NCBI RefSeq assembly: GCF_014654895.1
Contig: NZ_BNBE01000002.1
Location: forward strand, 310,001 to 374,000
Reading direction: 5' to 3'
DNA length: 64,000 nucleotides
DNA from: Streptomyces filamentosus
Lineage (GTDB): Bacteria; Actinomycetota; Actinomycetes; Streptomycetales; Streptomycetaceae
Shown here: piece after piece, positions 30,812-39,386 of the stretch
Layout of the letters: each line of letters starts with the position of its first letter
Numbering within the stretch: position 1 is the stretch's first letter
Made by a program: the position numbers and the translations under genes
The notes under the pieces: generated by a model
The model's input: only the letters and a program-made list of their open reading frames with translations
Database searches by the model: none
What the model was told of the DNA's origin: nothing

Positions 30812-31462
30812 TCAGAGGATGTTCCAGCGGAGGGAGGGGTCCCCGCGGAGCAGTCCGTCCACCCGGCGTTCGACCTCCTCCAGGGTGGCCGGGGCGTGGT
30901 GGACCTTGCGGGCGTTCGTGGTGATCATGCGGAGCTCCCGGACGGCGGCGAGGTCGGCTTCGAGCCGGTCGGCGTGCTCGCCCAGGCGGGCCAGGGTCCG
31001 CGGGGGCAGGCAGGTGGTCGCGGAGAGGGAGCGCCGGATCGCCGCGAGGTCGTCACGGGCGGGCAGGGCGACGGGCGGGGCCGGCAGGGTGTGGAGCGTG
31101 CGCAGCGGTCCGGCCAGCTGGTGGGCGGCGACCGGGTGCGGCGGCTGGGGCAGGTGCTGCCAGAAGGTGACGGGGTGGCCGTCGACGACGACCGGCTGGT
31201 CACCGGGGTGCAGCGGGACGGTGGGGAAGCCGACGGAGGTGAGCCACCGGACGAACACGACCGTCCGCACGGCGTCGTCGGTGCGGGACCCCTTCCGGGC
31301 GACCTTGGCGACGACACCGGCTGCTTCGAGGAGGACGACCGCGTTGGTCTGCCCGCGCAGCAGGCGTGCGCCGGAGTGGTCGATCCCGGCGGCGCGGGCC
31401 GCCCGCTCCAGGATCCGGCGCATCTCGGGTCCGGTGAATCCGCCGGGGGTGTCGGGGGCCAT
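30812..31462 (-). CDS. truncated aminoglycoside phosphotransferase-like protein
   Basis: 216 residues. The N-lobe is present (LLRGQTNAVVLLEAAGVVAK with the ATP-site Lys, VVFVRWLTSVGFPTVP) and runs through the early C-lobe helices (HLPQPPHPVAAHQLAGPLRT). Where the HGDxxxxN loop should come, the sequence changes to RELRMITTNARKVHHAPATL, then a VDGLLRGDPSLRWNIL tail, so the catalytic loop and DFG-like motif are missing. It cannot be an active kinase as read. Either a deletion joined it to the tail of another gene or it has become a binding protein. ATG at 31462 has GTGGAG upstream. Confidence 0.65.
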   Translation of the reverse strand: MAPDTPGGFTGPEMRRILERAARAAGIDHSGARLLRGQTNAVVLLEAAGVVAKVARKGSRTDDAVRTVVFVRWLTSVGFPTVPLHPGDQPVVVDGHPVTFWQHLPQPPHPVAAHQLAGPLRTLHTLPAPPVALPARDDLAAIRRSLSATTCLPPRTLARLGEHADRLEADLAAVRELRMITTNARKVHHAPATLEEVERRVDGLLRGDPSLRWNIL

Positions 31463-31520
31463 GGGCTCCACCCTTCCCGACGGCGGGAGCCCCTGTCACG
31501 TCCTTCCGGGCAGCGGGAAG

Positions 31521-31556
31521 GACGCCCCGCCCGCGGGGAGCCGCGGGCGGGGCGTC
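31521..31556. terminator. strong hairpin terminator
   Basis: A perfect 16-bp stem, GACGCCCCGCCCGCGG with its inverted copy, around a GGAG loop, 21 bases after the esterase stop. Confidence 0.85.
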
Positions 31557-31577
31557 GTGATCACGGTCGGGGCGGGG

Positions 31578-33050
31578 TCAGCACTTCACCCAGTAGCCCG
31601 GGGAGGTCTGTTTGAGGGTGCTGGTGACCAGGACGTTCCACAGGCCGAGGTTCTGCTCCGAGCCGTTGGCGTAGGTGTAGCCGCCGGTCTGGTGGGCGCG
31701 GCCCGCGAGGGTGTGGGCGTAGTTGCTCGCCGTCACGCACGTGGCGGCGGCTCCCGTGGTGGTGGCGGTGACGGGCGCGGTTCTGGTGCCGGTCGTGCCG
31801 GTGGGGTCGACGGCCGCGACGGCGTAGGCGTACGCCGTGCCGGCGGTGAGGCCGGGGTCCGTGTACGCGGTGGTGGTGACGGGGGCGGCGTTCACCTTCG
31901 CGCCGTCGCGGTAGACGTCGTACGAGGCGGCGCCCTGGACCGCGTTCCAGGCGAGGGAGGCGCTGGTGGCGGTGGTGGCGGTGACGGCCAGACCGGTCGG
32001 GGCGGGGAGGGCCGGGGTGGTGGTCGCGGCGCCTGCGCCGAGGGCCCGGGCCATGTTCAGGACGGCGGTGATCTGCGGGCCGGTCTTCTGCGCGTAGTCG
32101 GCCGACTCGTACCCCCACCAGTCCCAGCAGCCGCGGGGGTTGCCGGTCATGGTGGTGGCCTGCGGGTAGAGAACGATCAGGTCGTTCGTGTCGGCGTACT
32201 CGTTGAGGTACGCCTTGTCCATGAGGGCGTTGCCGACCAGGCCGAAGTACTGGTAGCAGCCGTGGAGGGTGACCATCAGCCGGCAGGGGGCGCCGTCCTG
32301 GCAGGACCGGGGGACGTAGGCGAAGCCCTCGGCGCCCATGCTGATCGCGGCGGGGTCGCCGCCGGGGACGTACGCGCCCTGGTCGAACTGGACCAGTCTG
32401 CCGGTCGGGGCCGCGGAGCTCGCCGGGTGCACGGGGCCCATCAGGTGGGTCAGCATGGCCTTGACCGGGTCGCCGCCGCAGTTGTTGATGTACGGCGAGC
32501 TGGTGGAGGAGCAGGAGTTGGGGCCGAGGGGGCTGACCCAGGCGTGGCCGGACGCGGACGCATTGTCGTAGACGACGTCGGCGCCGAGGTCGCGGTAGTA
32601 GGTGGCGAGGTCGTCGTTCACGGGCGCCTTGACGGTGGTGTCGTTGGTGCCGTGGAAGAGCCAGACCTTGTCGCCGGAGAGGCCGGAGATGGGGTCGACC
32701 TTGCCGGCGGCGGCCCGGTCCCGGGTCAACTGCTCCAGCTGGGCGGGGGTCTTGCGGGCCATGAAGGTGTCCATGCAGCCGTACAGGGCCGTGTTGAGGC
32801 TGTTCTGCGCGCAGTCGTAGGGGCCGGCGGAGAAGATGCCCGCGCCGTCGAACAGGTCGGAGTGGGCGACGTGCAGCTGGTTGGCCATGAACCCGCCGGA
32901 CGAGAGCCCGCTGACGTACGTCGCGCCGATGTCGTACCGCTGGAGCGGGCCCGAGGTGGGTGCCGGGACCGCGGCCGTCGCACCGCCGGCCGTCGACGCG
33001 GCGATGCCGACGGCCGCCAGGACGGCGACGAGGAGGTCTCTGGTCTTCAT
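31578..33050 (-). CDS. secreted PHB depolymerase-like esterase with Fn3 domain
   Basis: 490 residues. A signal peptide (LLVAVLAAVGIAASTAGGAT) is followed by a type 2 catalytic domain with YVSGLSSGGFMANQ, the GxSxG nucleophile, HGTNDTTV, the Asp region, and SGHAWV for His. LHGCYQYFG is the oxyanion-type motif. A fibronectin type III domain at about 335-420 (PAPTGLAVTATTATSASLAW) leads to a C-terminal substrate-binding domain ending SPGYWVKC. It probably hydrolyses polyhydroxybutyrate or similar polyesters outside the cell. ATG at 33050 has GGAG 6 bases upstream. Confidence 0.85.
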   Translation of the reverse strand: MKTRDLLVAVLAAVGIAASTAGGATAAVPAPTSGPLQRYDIGATYVSGLSSGGFMANQLHVAHSDLFDGAGIFSAGPYDCAQNSLNTALYGCMDTFMARKTPAQLEQLTRDRAAAGKVDPISGLSGDKVWLFHGTNDTTVKAPVNDDLATYYRDLGADVVYDNASASGHAWVSPLGPNSCSSTSSPYINNCGGDPVKAMLTHLMGPVHPASSAAPTGRLVQFDQGAYVPGGDPAAISMGAEGFAYVPRSCQDGAPCRLMVTLHGCYQYFGLVGNALMDKAYLNEYADTNDLIVLYPQATTMTGNPRGCWDWWGYESADYAQKTGPQITAVLNMARALGAGAATTTPALPAPTGLAVTATTATSASLAWNAVQGAASYDVYRDGAKVNAAPVTTTAYTDPGLTAGTAYAYAVAAVDPTGTTGTRTAPVTATTTGAAATCVTASNYAHTLAGRAHQTGGYTYANGSEQNLGLWNVLVTSTLKQTSPGYWVKC

Positions 33051-33177
33051 TCGCATCTCCAGATGGGGGATGCCGACATCCTGGTGAACGACCGCGAGCG
33101 CGGCCCACATGTCGTCCCCCCACATCGCCGGGCCGGAATGTGGCCCGCGTTGCCATAGGAGGGGGGCGTTCCGGCCG

Positions 33178-34452
33178 TCAGCGCGGTGCCGGGGCCCGCT
33201 CCGCCTCGACGCGCAGGGGCGCCCTGAAGGACAGCAGTCCGAGCATGGGGGGCCGTGCCGCCGCGGCCGTGGGGCGGAGGCCGGGCAGGCGGCGGGCCGC
33301 CGCCCGCAGGGCCACCGCGGCCTCGGTGCGGGCGAGCGTGGCGCCGGGGCAGAGGTGGCGGCCGGTGCCGAACGCCAGGTGCCGGCGGGCGTTCGCCCGC
33401 CCCGGGCACATGCGGTCCGGTTCGGGGAAGACCTCCGGGTCGGAGCCGCTGCCCATGAGCATCAGCAACAGCTGGGCTCCAGCGGGGAGTTCCGTACCGC
33501 CCAGGCGGGTGGGGGCCGCGGTCGTCCTGCGCCAGGTGGTCACGGGCGGTTCGCGGCGCAGGACCTCCTCCACCCACGCCTCGGCGAAGCCCTCCTCCTC
33601 GGCGGCGCGCCGCCAGAGGCCGGGTTCCCCGAGCGCGCGGTGGAGCACGGTCGCGATGAGCTGGCCGGTGGTGGACTGTCCGGCGACGAAGACGAAGAAG
33701 CAGGCGGCGACCGCGGTGGGGACGTCGAGGGGGGTGCCGTCGGGCAGGCGGTGGGCGGCGAGTTCCCGGACGAACGAGCCGGGCGGGGCGGTGTCGGCGC
33801 GGACGGTGGCGGTGAGCCACTGGTGGAACTCCGCCACGGGCTCCGCCAGTTCGAGCTGTCGGGCGAGCGGGGGCCTGCCCCAGAACAGTTCCAGCGCGGC
33901 GTCGCTCCAGGCGATCAGGGTGGCGGGGTCGACGTCGTGGATGCCGAGGAGCTCCATCAGGACCCGGCAGGGCAGGATCTGCGCGAAGGAGCCGAAGAGG
34001 TCGAGACTCCCTTCGTCCGTCCCGTACTTCGTCACCTCGTCGAGCAGTTCCCCGGCGACGCGCTCGATCATCGGGACGGCGGCGGCGACGCTCCGCGCGT
34101 CGAAGAACCGGGTCACCACGCGGCGCAGTCCCGGATGGCTCGGCGTGCCGTTGTTGGCGAGCGCGGGCGGCAGCGTGAAGCCGGCGCGGACGAGGACCCG
34201 CATCACGGCGACGGGGAGCGGGGTGACCGCGTTCTGCGCGTTGTCCGGGAGGAAGCGGTCCGTGTCGAGCAGTACCGTCCGGATGTCCCGGTGGCGGCTG
34301 ACCAGCCACAGCCCGGTGGCGGGGTCGTGGTGCACGGGCGCGTCGGACCGCAGCCGGTCCAGCCAGGGGTGGGGGTCCTGGACGAAGGGGGCGTCGAACA
34401 GGTCGAGCGGCCCCGGCAGGGGTTCGCGGGCATCCGCCGCCGAAAGGATCAC
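33178..34452 (-). CDS. cytochrome P450
   Basis: 424 residues. FVAGQSTTG is the I-helix oxygen-activation motif (AGxxTT), EEVLRREPP the ExxR of helix K, and FGTGRHLCPGATLAR the haem loop with the cysteine ligand. Soluble bacterial class I type, needing a ferredoxin partner, none of which is encoded here. It sits between two secreted esterases with no obvious biosynthetic genes, so its substrate cannot be told. The N-terminus has no anchor. Confidence 0.92.
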   Translation of the reverse strand: MILSAADAREPLPGPLDLFDAPFVQDPHPWLDRLRSDAPVHHDPATGLWLVSRHRDIRTVLLDTDRFLPDNAQNAVTPLPVAVMRVLVRAGFTLPPALANNGTPSHPGLRRVVTRFFDARSVAAAVPMIERVAGELLDEVTKYGTDEGSLDLFGSFAQILPCRVLMELLGIHDVDPATLIAWSDAALELFWGRPPLARQLELAEPVAEFHQWLTATVRADTAPPGSFVRELAAHRLPDGTPLDVPTAVAACFFVFVAGQSTTGQLIATVLHRALGEPGLWRRAAEEEGFAEAWVEEVLRREPPVTTWRRTTAAPTRLGGTELPAGAQLLLMLMGSGSDPEVFPEPDRMCPGRANARRHLAFGTGRHLCPGATLARTEAAVALRAAARRLPGLRPTAAAARPPMLGLLSFRAPLRVEAERAPAPR

Positions 34453-34722
34453 CGCCGGAAGCTAACACGCGGGAGGCGGCGGCCCGGCGCCGTGTGCGCG
34501 GCATCACGCCCCGCCCGGCGGCGGCGAGTCGACGGCGGGCCGGATCTCGACGTGGCGGACCGGACCTCGGCTCGGAGGCCCGGCCTCGACGTGGAAGGCC
34601 GGACCTCGGCGCGCAGGACCGCGTGCCGGTCCGGGCCGGTCGCGGACCCCGCCGCGCCCACGGCGGCGGGGGCCTCGGCGACGGCCTCCGCCGAGGTGTC
34701 CCCCGCCGGAGGGCCGGGGCGG

Positions 34723-36186
34723 TCAGGACGGGGTGCCGGCGGTCTTCTCCGTGTGGAGGGAGCAGGTGTTCGCCAGGGTGACGGGGTCCTGGTCCGCGGG
34801 CAGGGCGACGGTGCCCGAGGCGGGCGGCCGGTGACCGGTCGCGAGCCAGCCCTCCAGGGCCGTGAAGGCACTGCGGTGGCACGGTGCGAGCGGCCGGAGG
34901 CGGTCCGGGAAGGCGTCGGCGAGGGAGTCGGTGTGGGTGCCGCCCTCGACGCGGTAGTAGCGGTGCAGCGCGCCGCGGCCCGCCTCGCGCACCATCCGCG
35001 CGTAGACGTCGGAGTCCTGGCCGATGGGGAGGAGGTTGTCGAGGGTGCCGTGCAGGGTGATCAGGGGTTTGCCGATGCGGCCGGTGAGGGCGATCTTCGC
35101 CACGGCCCGCCGGACCTCCTCGGGCCGGGTCGCGTAGTCGTAGTCGGTGTCGCAGGCGGGGGCGCCGGTGGTGCAGTACGGGGTGCCGGCCTCGGTCGCG
35201 CCGTCGAAGCCGGGGTCGAGCTCCTCGCGGTAGATGCGCTGGGTGAGGTCCCAGTAGACCTTGTGGTGGTACGGCCACAGGAACTCCGACCCGGCGGGGA
35301 AGCCGGCCGCGTGCAGCTCCTCCCGGGCGGCGTCGGCACCCTCGCCGCCCGCCGCGTACACGGGGTAGGCCCGCAGGGCCCTCGGCAGGAAGTCGAGCAG
35401 GTTGGGTCCGTCGGTGCGCCAGAGGGTGCCCTCCCAGTCGACGCCGCCGTCGTACAGCTCGGGGTGGTTCTCCAGCTGCCAGCGCACCAGGTAGCCGCCG
35501 TTGGACATGCCGGTGGCGAGGGTGCGGGACGGGGGCCGGTGGTAGCGCTGGGCGACCACCGTCCGGGCGGCCCGCGCGAGCTGGGTGACCCGGTCGTTCC
35601 ACTCGGCGATCGCGTCGCCCGGGGCCTTCCCGTCGCGGTGGAAGGCGAGGCCGGTGTTGCCCTTGTCGGTGGCGGCGTACGCGTAGCCCTGGGCGAGCAC
35701 CCGGTCGGCGATCGCCCGGTCGTTGGCGTACTGCTCGCGGTTGCCGGGGGTGCCGGCCACGACGAGGCCGCCGTTCCACCGGTCGGGCAGGCGGAGGACG
35801 AACTGGGCGTCGTGGTTCCAGCCGTGGTTGGTGTTGGTGGTGGAGGTGTCGGGGAAGTAGCCGTCGATCTGGATGCCGGGCACTCCGGCGGGGACGGACA
35901 GGTCCTTGGAGGTGAGTCCGGCCCAGTCGGCCGGATCGGTGTGCCCGGACGCGACGGTGCCCGCGGTCGTCAGCTCGGCCAGGCACGCCGTCCGCTGGAC
36001 CTCGGCGCCGGGCACCCGGAGCTGCGCCTGCCGGGCGCAGTGACCGGCGGTGCCGGCGGCACCCGTACCGCCCGCGGGGAGCGCCGTCGCCGGGGCGGTG
36101 GACAGGGTGAGCGCGGCCAGGGCGAGGGCCGCCGGTGCGCCGCGCCGCCAGGGACGCGGCGGGGAAGAGGGGACGGGACGACGCAT
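34723..36186 (-). CDS. secreted tannase/feruloyl-esterase-like alpha/beta hydrolase
   Basis: 487 residues. The signal peptide (APAALALAALTLSTAPATAL) is followed by a large alpha/beta-hydrolase. ATGMSNGGYLVRWQLENHP has the GxSxG nucleophile, LITLHGTLDNLLPIGQDSD the Asp region, and YRVEGGTHTDS the His. Many conserved Cys suggest disulphides. Family members cleave aromatic or hydroxyalkanoate esters. A 3-hydroxybutyrate oligomer hydrolase role would suit the nearby PHB-depolymerase-like protein but is inference. Confidence 0.75.
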   Translation of the reverse strand: MRRPVPSSPPRPWRRGAPAALALAALTLSTAPATALPAGGTGAAGTAGHCARQAQLRVPGAEVQRTACLAELTTAGTVASGHTDPADWAGLTSKDLSVPAGVPGIQIDGYFPDTSTTNTNHGWNHDAQFVLRLPDRWNGGLVVAGTPGNREQYANDRAIADRVLAQGYAYAATDKGNTGLAFHRDGKAPGDAIAEWNDRVTQLARAARTVVAQRYHRPPSRTLATGMSNGGYLVRWQLENHPELYDGGVDWEGTLWRTDGPNLLDFLPRALRAYPVYAAGGEGADAAREELHAAGFPAGSEFLWPYHHKVYWDLTQRIYREELDPGFDGATEAGTPYCTTGAPACDTDYDYATRPEEVRRAVAKIALTGRIGKPLITLHGTLDNLLPIGQDSDVYARMVREAGRGALHRYYRVEGGTHTDSLADAFPDRLRPLAPCHRSAFTALEGWLATGHRPPASGTVALPADQDPVTLANTCSLHTEKTAGTPS

Positions 36187-36398
36187 CGGTGCCTCCGGGC
36201 TCGGGGAAGGGAACCCGCGGAGGCTATGCCGCCGTCCGGCCGCCGCCCATGGCCGCACGGCCCACCGTCCGTGGCCCTCCGGTGGGTCCCGGCACCACTC
36301 CGGGCGTCCCTTCCCGCCGGGCCGGAGGCGGGTGCCGCCGCGCTCGTCGCCCCCGCGCCGGGCGGAGCGGCTGCCCCGGGAGGGCGCGCGGCGACGCG

Positions 36399-36433
36399 GC
36401 GGAGCCGGGCCCCAGGACGGGGCCCGGCTCCGC
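36399..36433. terminator. hairpin terminator after catalase gene
   Basis: A perfect 15-bp stem, GCGGAGCCGGGCCCC with its inverted copy, loop AGGAC, directly after the catalase stop codon. Confidence 0.85.
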
Positions 36434-36440
36434 CTCCGGG

Positions 36441-37961
36441 TCAGGCCTTGTGCTGCATGGACGTGCGGGCCGGGTTGCCCTGTTCCGCCGCCTTGGGGTC
36501 CTTCTCGTCGGCCTTGGCGCGGACGCCCTGCTCGATGCGTTCTCCGGTCGCCTTGTCGATGTTCTTCCAGTAGGCGAAGGCACGCTCCAGGACGGGTTCG
36601 GTGACGCCGTTGAGGAGGTGGCCGACGACGTTGTCGACGAGGCGGTCGCGGGCGGCGTCGTCCATCACCTCGCGCACGAGGGTGCCGGGCTGGCCCCAGT
36701 CGTCGTCCTCGGGATGGTCGACGTAGGCCGACCGGGTGATCTCGCCGTCCGCCGTCCAGCTCGGCGGGCTGCCGTACCGCTCGGTGTCGGCGGCCGGGCC
36801 TCCCTTCGAGTTGGGGGCGTAGACCGGATCGGTGGTCTTCCGGTAGGCCATCGCGCCGTCCTTCGAGTACGTGTGGACCTCGGTGACGGGCGCGTTCACG
36901 GGGAGCTGCTGGTAGTTGCCGCCGATGCGGTGCCGGTGGGCGTCCGCGTACGAGAAGAGGCGGGCCAGCAGCATCCGGTCGGGGCTGGGGCCGATGCCGG
37001 GGACGAAGTTGTTGGGCTGGAAGGCGGCCTGCTCGATCTCGGCGTGGTTGTCGGTGGGGTTGCGGTCGAGCGTCATCCGGCCGACCGGGATCAGCGGGTA
37101 GTCGCCGTGCGGCCACACCTTGGTGAGGTCGAACGGGTTGAAGCGGTACGTCGCCGCTTCCTCGTACGGCATGACCTGGACGTGCAACGTCCAGGAGGGG
37201 AAGTCGCCGTCGCGGATGTGCTCGAAGAGGTCCCGCGTGTGGTAATCCGTGTCGGCGGCCGCCATCTGGTCGCCCTCGTCCTGCGTGAAGAACTCGATGC
37301 CCTGGTCGGTCTTGAAGTGGTACTTCACCCAGAACCGCTCGCCGGAGGCGTTGATCCACATGTACGTGTGGGAGGTGTAGCCGTTCATGTGGCGCCAGCT
37401 GCGCGGGATGCCCCGGTCGCCCATCAGCCAGGTGACCTGGTGGGCGGATTCCGGGGAGAGGGTCCAGAAGTCCCACTGCATGTCGTGGTCGCGCAGGTTG
37501 TTGTCCGCGCGGCGCTTCTGGGACCGGATGAAGTGCTGGAACTTCATCGGGTCCTTGACGAAGAAGACCGGCGTGTTGTTGCCGACCATGTCGTAGTTGC
37601 CCTCGGACGTGTAGAACTTCAGCGCGAAGCCGCGCGGGTCGCGCCAGGTGTCCGGGCTGCCGCGCTCGCCGGCCACGGTCGAGAACCGGGCGACCAACTC
37701 GGTGCGCGCGCCCGGCTGGAACAGCGCCGCCTTCGTGTAGCGGCTGACGTCGTGGGTGACCTCGAAGTGCCCGAACGCGCCGCTGCCCTTCGCGTGCGGC
37801 TGGCGTTCCGGGATCCGTTCGCGGTTGAACTGCGCCATCTGCTCGATGAGGTAGGCGTCCTGGAGGAGGATCGGCCCGCCGGGGCCCACGGTGAGCGAGT
37901 GTTCATCGCTCTCCACCGGGGCGCCGGAGTCGGTCGTGGTGGCGGGACGGCTCTCGGTCAT
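36441..37961 (-). CDS. katA: monofunctional haem catalase
   Basis: 506 residues. RIPERQPHAKGSGAFG carries the distal His, VGNNTPVFFVKDP the distal Asn region, and RLFSYADAHRHRIGGNY the proximal Tyr haem ligand. It decomposes hydrogen peroxide to water and oxygen in the cytoplasm. It is small-subunit length and lacks the extra C-terminal domain of large catalases. It is monocistronic with its own terminator. No Fur/CatR regulator gene is adjacent, unlike in some Streptomyces katA loci. The symbol is by similarity only. Confidence 0.92.
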   Translation of the reverse strand: MTESRPATTTDSGAPVESDEHSLTVGPGGPILLQDAYLIEQMAQFNRERIPERQPHAKGSGAFGHFEVTHDVSRYTKAALFQPGARTELVARFSTVAGERGSPDTWRDPRGFALKFYTSEGNYDMVGNNTPVFFVKDPMKFQHFIRSQKRRADNNLRDHDMQWDFWTLSPESAHQVTWLMGDRGIPRSWRHMNGYTSHTYMWINASGERFWVKYHFKTDQGIEFFTQDEGDQMAAADTDYHTRDLFEHIRDGDFPSWTLHVQVMPYEEAATYRFNPFDLTKVWPHGDYPLIPVGRMTLDRNPTDNHAEIEQAAFQPNNFVPGIGPSPDRMLLARLFSYADAHRHRIGGNYQQLPVNAPVTEVHTYSKDGAMAYRKTTDPVYAPNSKGGPAADTERYGSPPSWTADGEITRSAYVDHPEDDDWGQPGTLVREVMDDAARDRLVDNVVGHLLNGVTEPVLERAFAYWKNIDKATGERIEQGVRAKADEKDPKAAEQGNPARTSMQHKA

Positions 37962-38160
37962 CGGTCACCTCTGCCCTTCGTCGTGCGGTGCGGCGGCCCC
38001 GCTCTCGCGGGGCCCTGCGGAGCGCGTGCCCGGACGGCGCGCGGACATGCCTCCGAGGCCCGGACGGAACGGCGTCCGCCGGCGCGCACCCCCCAGCCTG
38101 GGCGCTCCCGGCCGAAGCCACCACTCGGGAGCGTCCTCCCCGTCCGGGGGCGGGGGTGCG

Positions 38161-39372
38161 TCAGCGGGGTGCGGGGACGCGTACGGTCTCCGCCCACGGC
38201 GGGGGCTCCGGGGCGTCGGGGCCGATGAGGGCGGCGATCAGGCGGGCGGAGACGGGCTCCGGCGGCCAGGGGGTGTGACCGTCGGTGAGGACGACGACGA
38301 TGTTCGGCGGGTCGGGGACGGCGAGCGCCGCGCGGACCCCGGCGGCCATGTCCGTGCCTCCGCCGCCCGCGAGCTCGACCTGCTCGACGGCGCTCACCCG
38401 GGCCACGGCCCGCACGGCGGCGTCGCAGGCGAGGACGGTGACCCGGTTGCCGCCCGCGCCCACTTCGCGCAGCACGCCCGTGACCTCGGCGAGGGCGGCC
38501 GCGAGGTCGTCGTCGCCCATCGAGCCGGAGGTGTCGACGACGACGGCCACCCGGGGCAGGGGCCGGCGGAGGCTGGGCAGCACCACCCGCCCGCCGAGGG
38601 CCGCGGTGCGGCGCGAGGGGCGGCGGTAGGTGTAGTCGACCGCGCCGCCCGCCCAGGCCGCGGCCTCGCGGACCGCGCCGGCGAGGGCCCTGCGCCAGTC
38701 GACGGCGGGTTCCAGGACCTCGTCCGCCCAGCGCTTCCAGCCCGCCGGCACCGTCCCTCGGGTCCGGGCGTGGGCGCGGACGGCCTGGGCGGTGCTGCGG
38801 CGCAGGGCCTCGGCCTCGACGGGGCCGACGCCGTCCGTGGCGCCGGACTCCCCCAGGTCCCACGGCGCGGGGAGGCCGTGGGCGCCGGACCCGCAGTCCG
38901 GGGGGTGGGGGCAGGAGGCCGGGACGTCCTTCAGGTACTCCTCGAAGAGCCGGCCCGCGGGCAGTCCGAACAGGCGCGGCTCCACGATCCCCGGGGGCAG
39001 CCGCAGTCCGTCGGCGAGGAGGTCGTCGTTGATCTCGCAGTCCTGGGCGATGTTGACCCGCAGCCGGTCGTGCCGGTCGGCGGCCGGCAGCAGGTCGGCG
39101 CGGCCGTGGTGGTCGCGCAGCAGGTGGGCCGCCTCGTGGATCCACGTCCCGGCCAGTTCCCCGACTCCGGTCGCGTCGACGAAGGCGGGCGCGACGTAGC
39201 AGCGCCACCTGCGGTCCACCGCCATGGTGCCGACCCGCCGGGACGGGACGACGGTCAGGGCGTAGAGGGCGGAGGCGAGGTACGGGCGGGCCTCCGCCGC
39301 CTTGTAGCGGGCGGCCAGCAGTTTGGCGCGGTCGAGCCCGTCGCCGGAGGCGGGGACGGGGGCGGGGGGCAC
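38161..39372 (-). CDS. VWA-containing metallopeptidase-like protein (DUF2201 type)
   Basis: 403 residues. The N-terminal half is a zinc-peptidase-like domain with WIHEAAHLLRDHH near residue 102, an HExxH motif. The C-terminal half is a von Willebrand A domain with VVVDTSGSMG (DxSxS MIDAS), GGGGTDM and VVLTDGH. This pairing with an upstream MoxR ATPase is the usual MoxR-VWA layout, where the VWA protein delivers substrates or metal ions to the AAA+ ring. GTG at 39372 lies 14 bases after the moxR-type stop. It is the last gene of a four-gene operon. Confidence 0.85.
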   Translation of the reverse strand: MPPAPVPASGDGLDRAKLLAARYKAAEARPYLASALYALTVVPSRRVGTMAVDRRWRCYVAPAFVDATGVGELAGTWIHEAAHLLRDHHGRADLLPAADRHDRLRVNIAQDCEINDDLLADGLRLPPGIVEPRLFGLPAGRLFEEYLKDVPASCPHPPDCGSGAHGLPAPWDLGESGATDGVGPVEAEALRRSTAQAVRAHARTRGTVPAGWKRWADEVLEPAVDWRRALAGAVREAAAWAGGAVDYTYRRPSRRTAALGGRVVLPSLRRPLPRVAVVVDTSGSMGDDDLAAALAEVTGVLREVGAGGNRVTVLACDAAVRAVARVSAVEQVELAGGGGTDMAAGVRAALAVPDPPNIVVVLTDGHTPWPPEPVSARLIAALIGPDAPEPPPWAETVRVPAPR

Positions 39373-39386
39373 GGGCGGGCCGCCGG

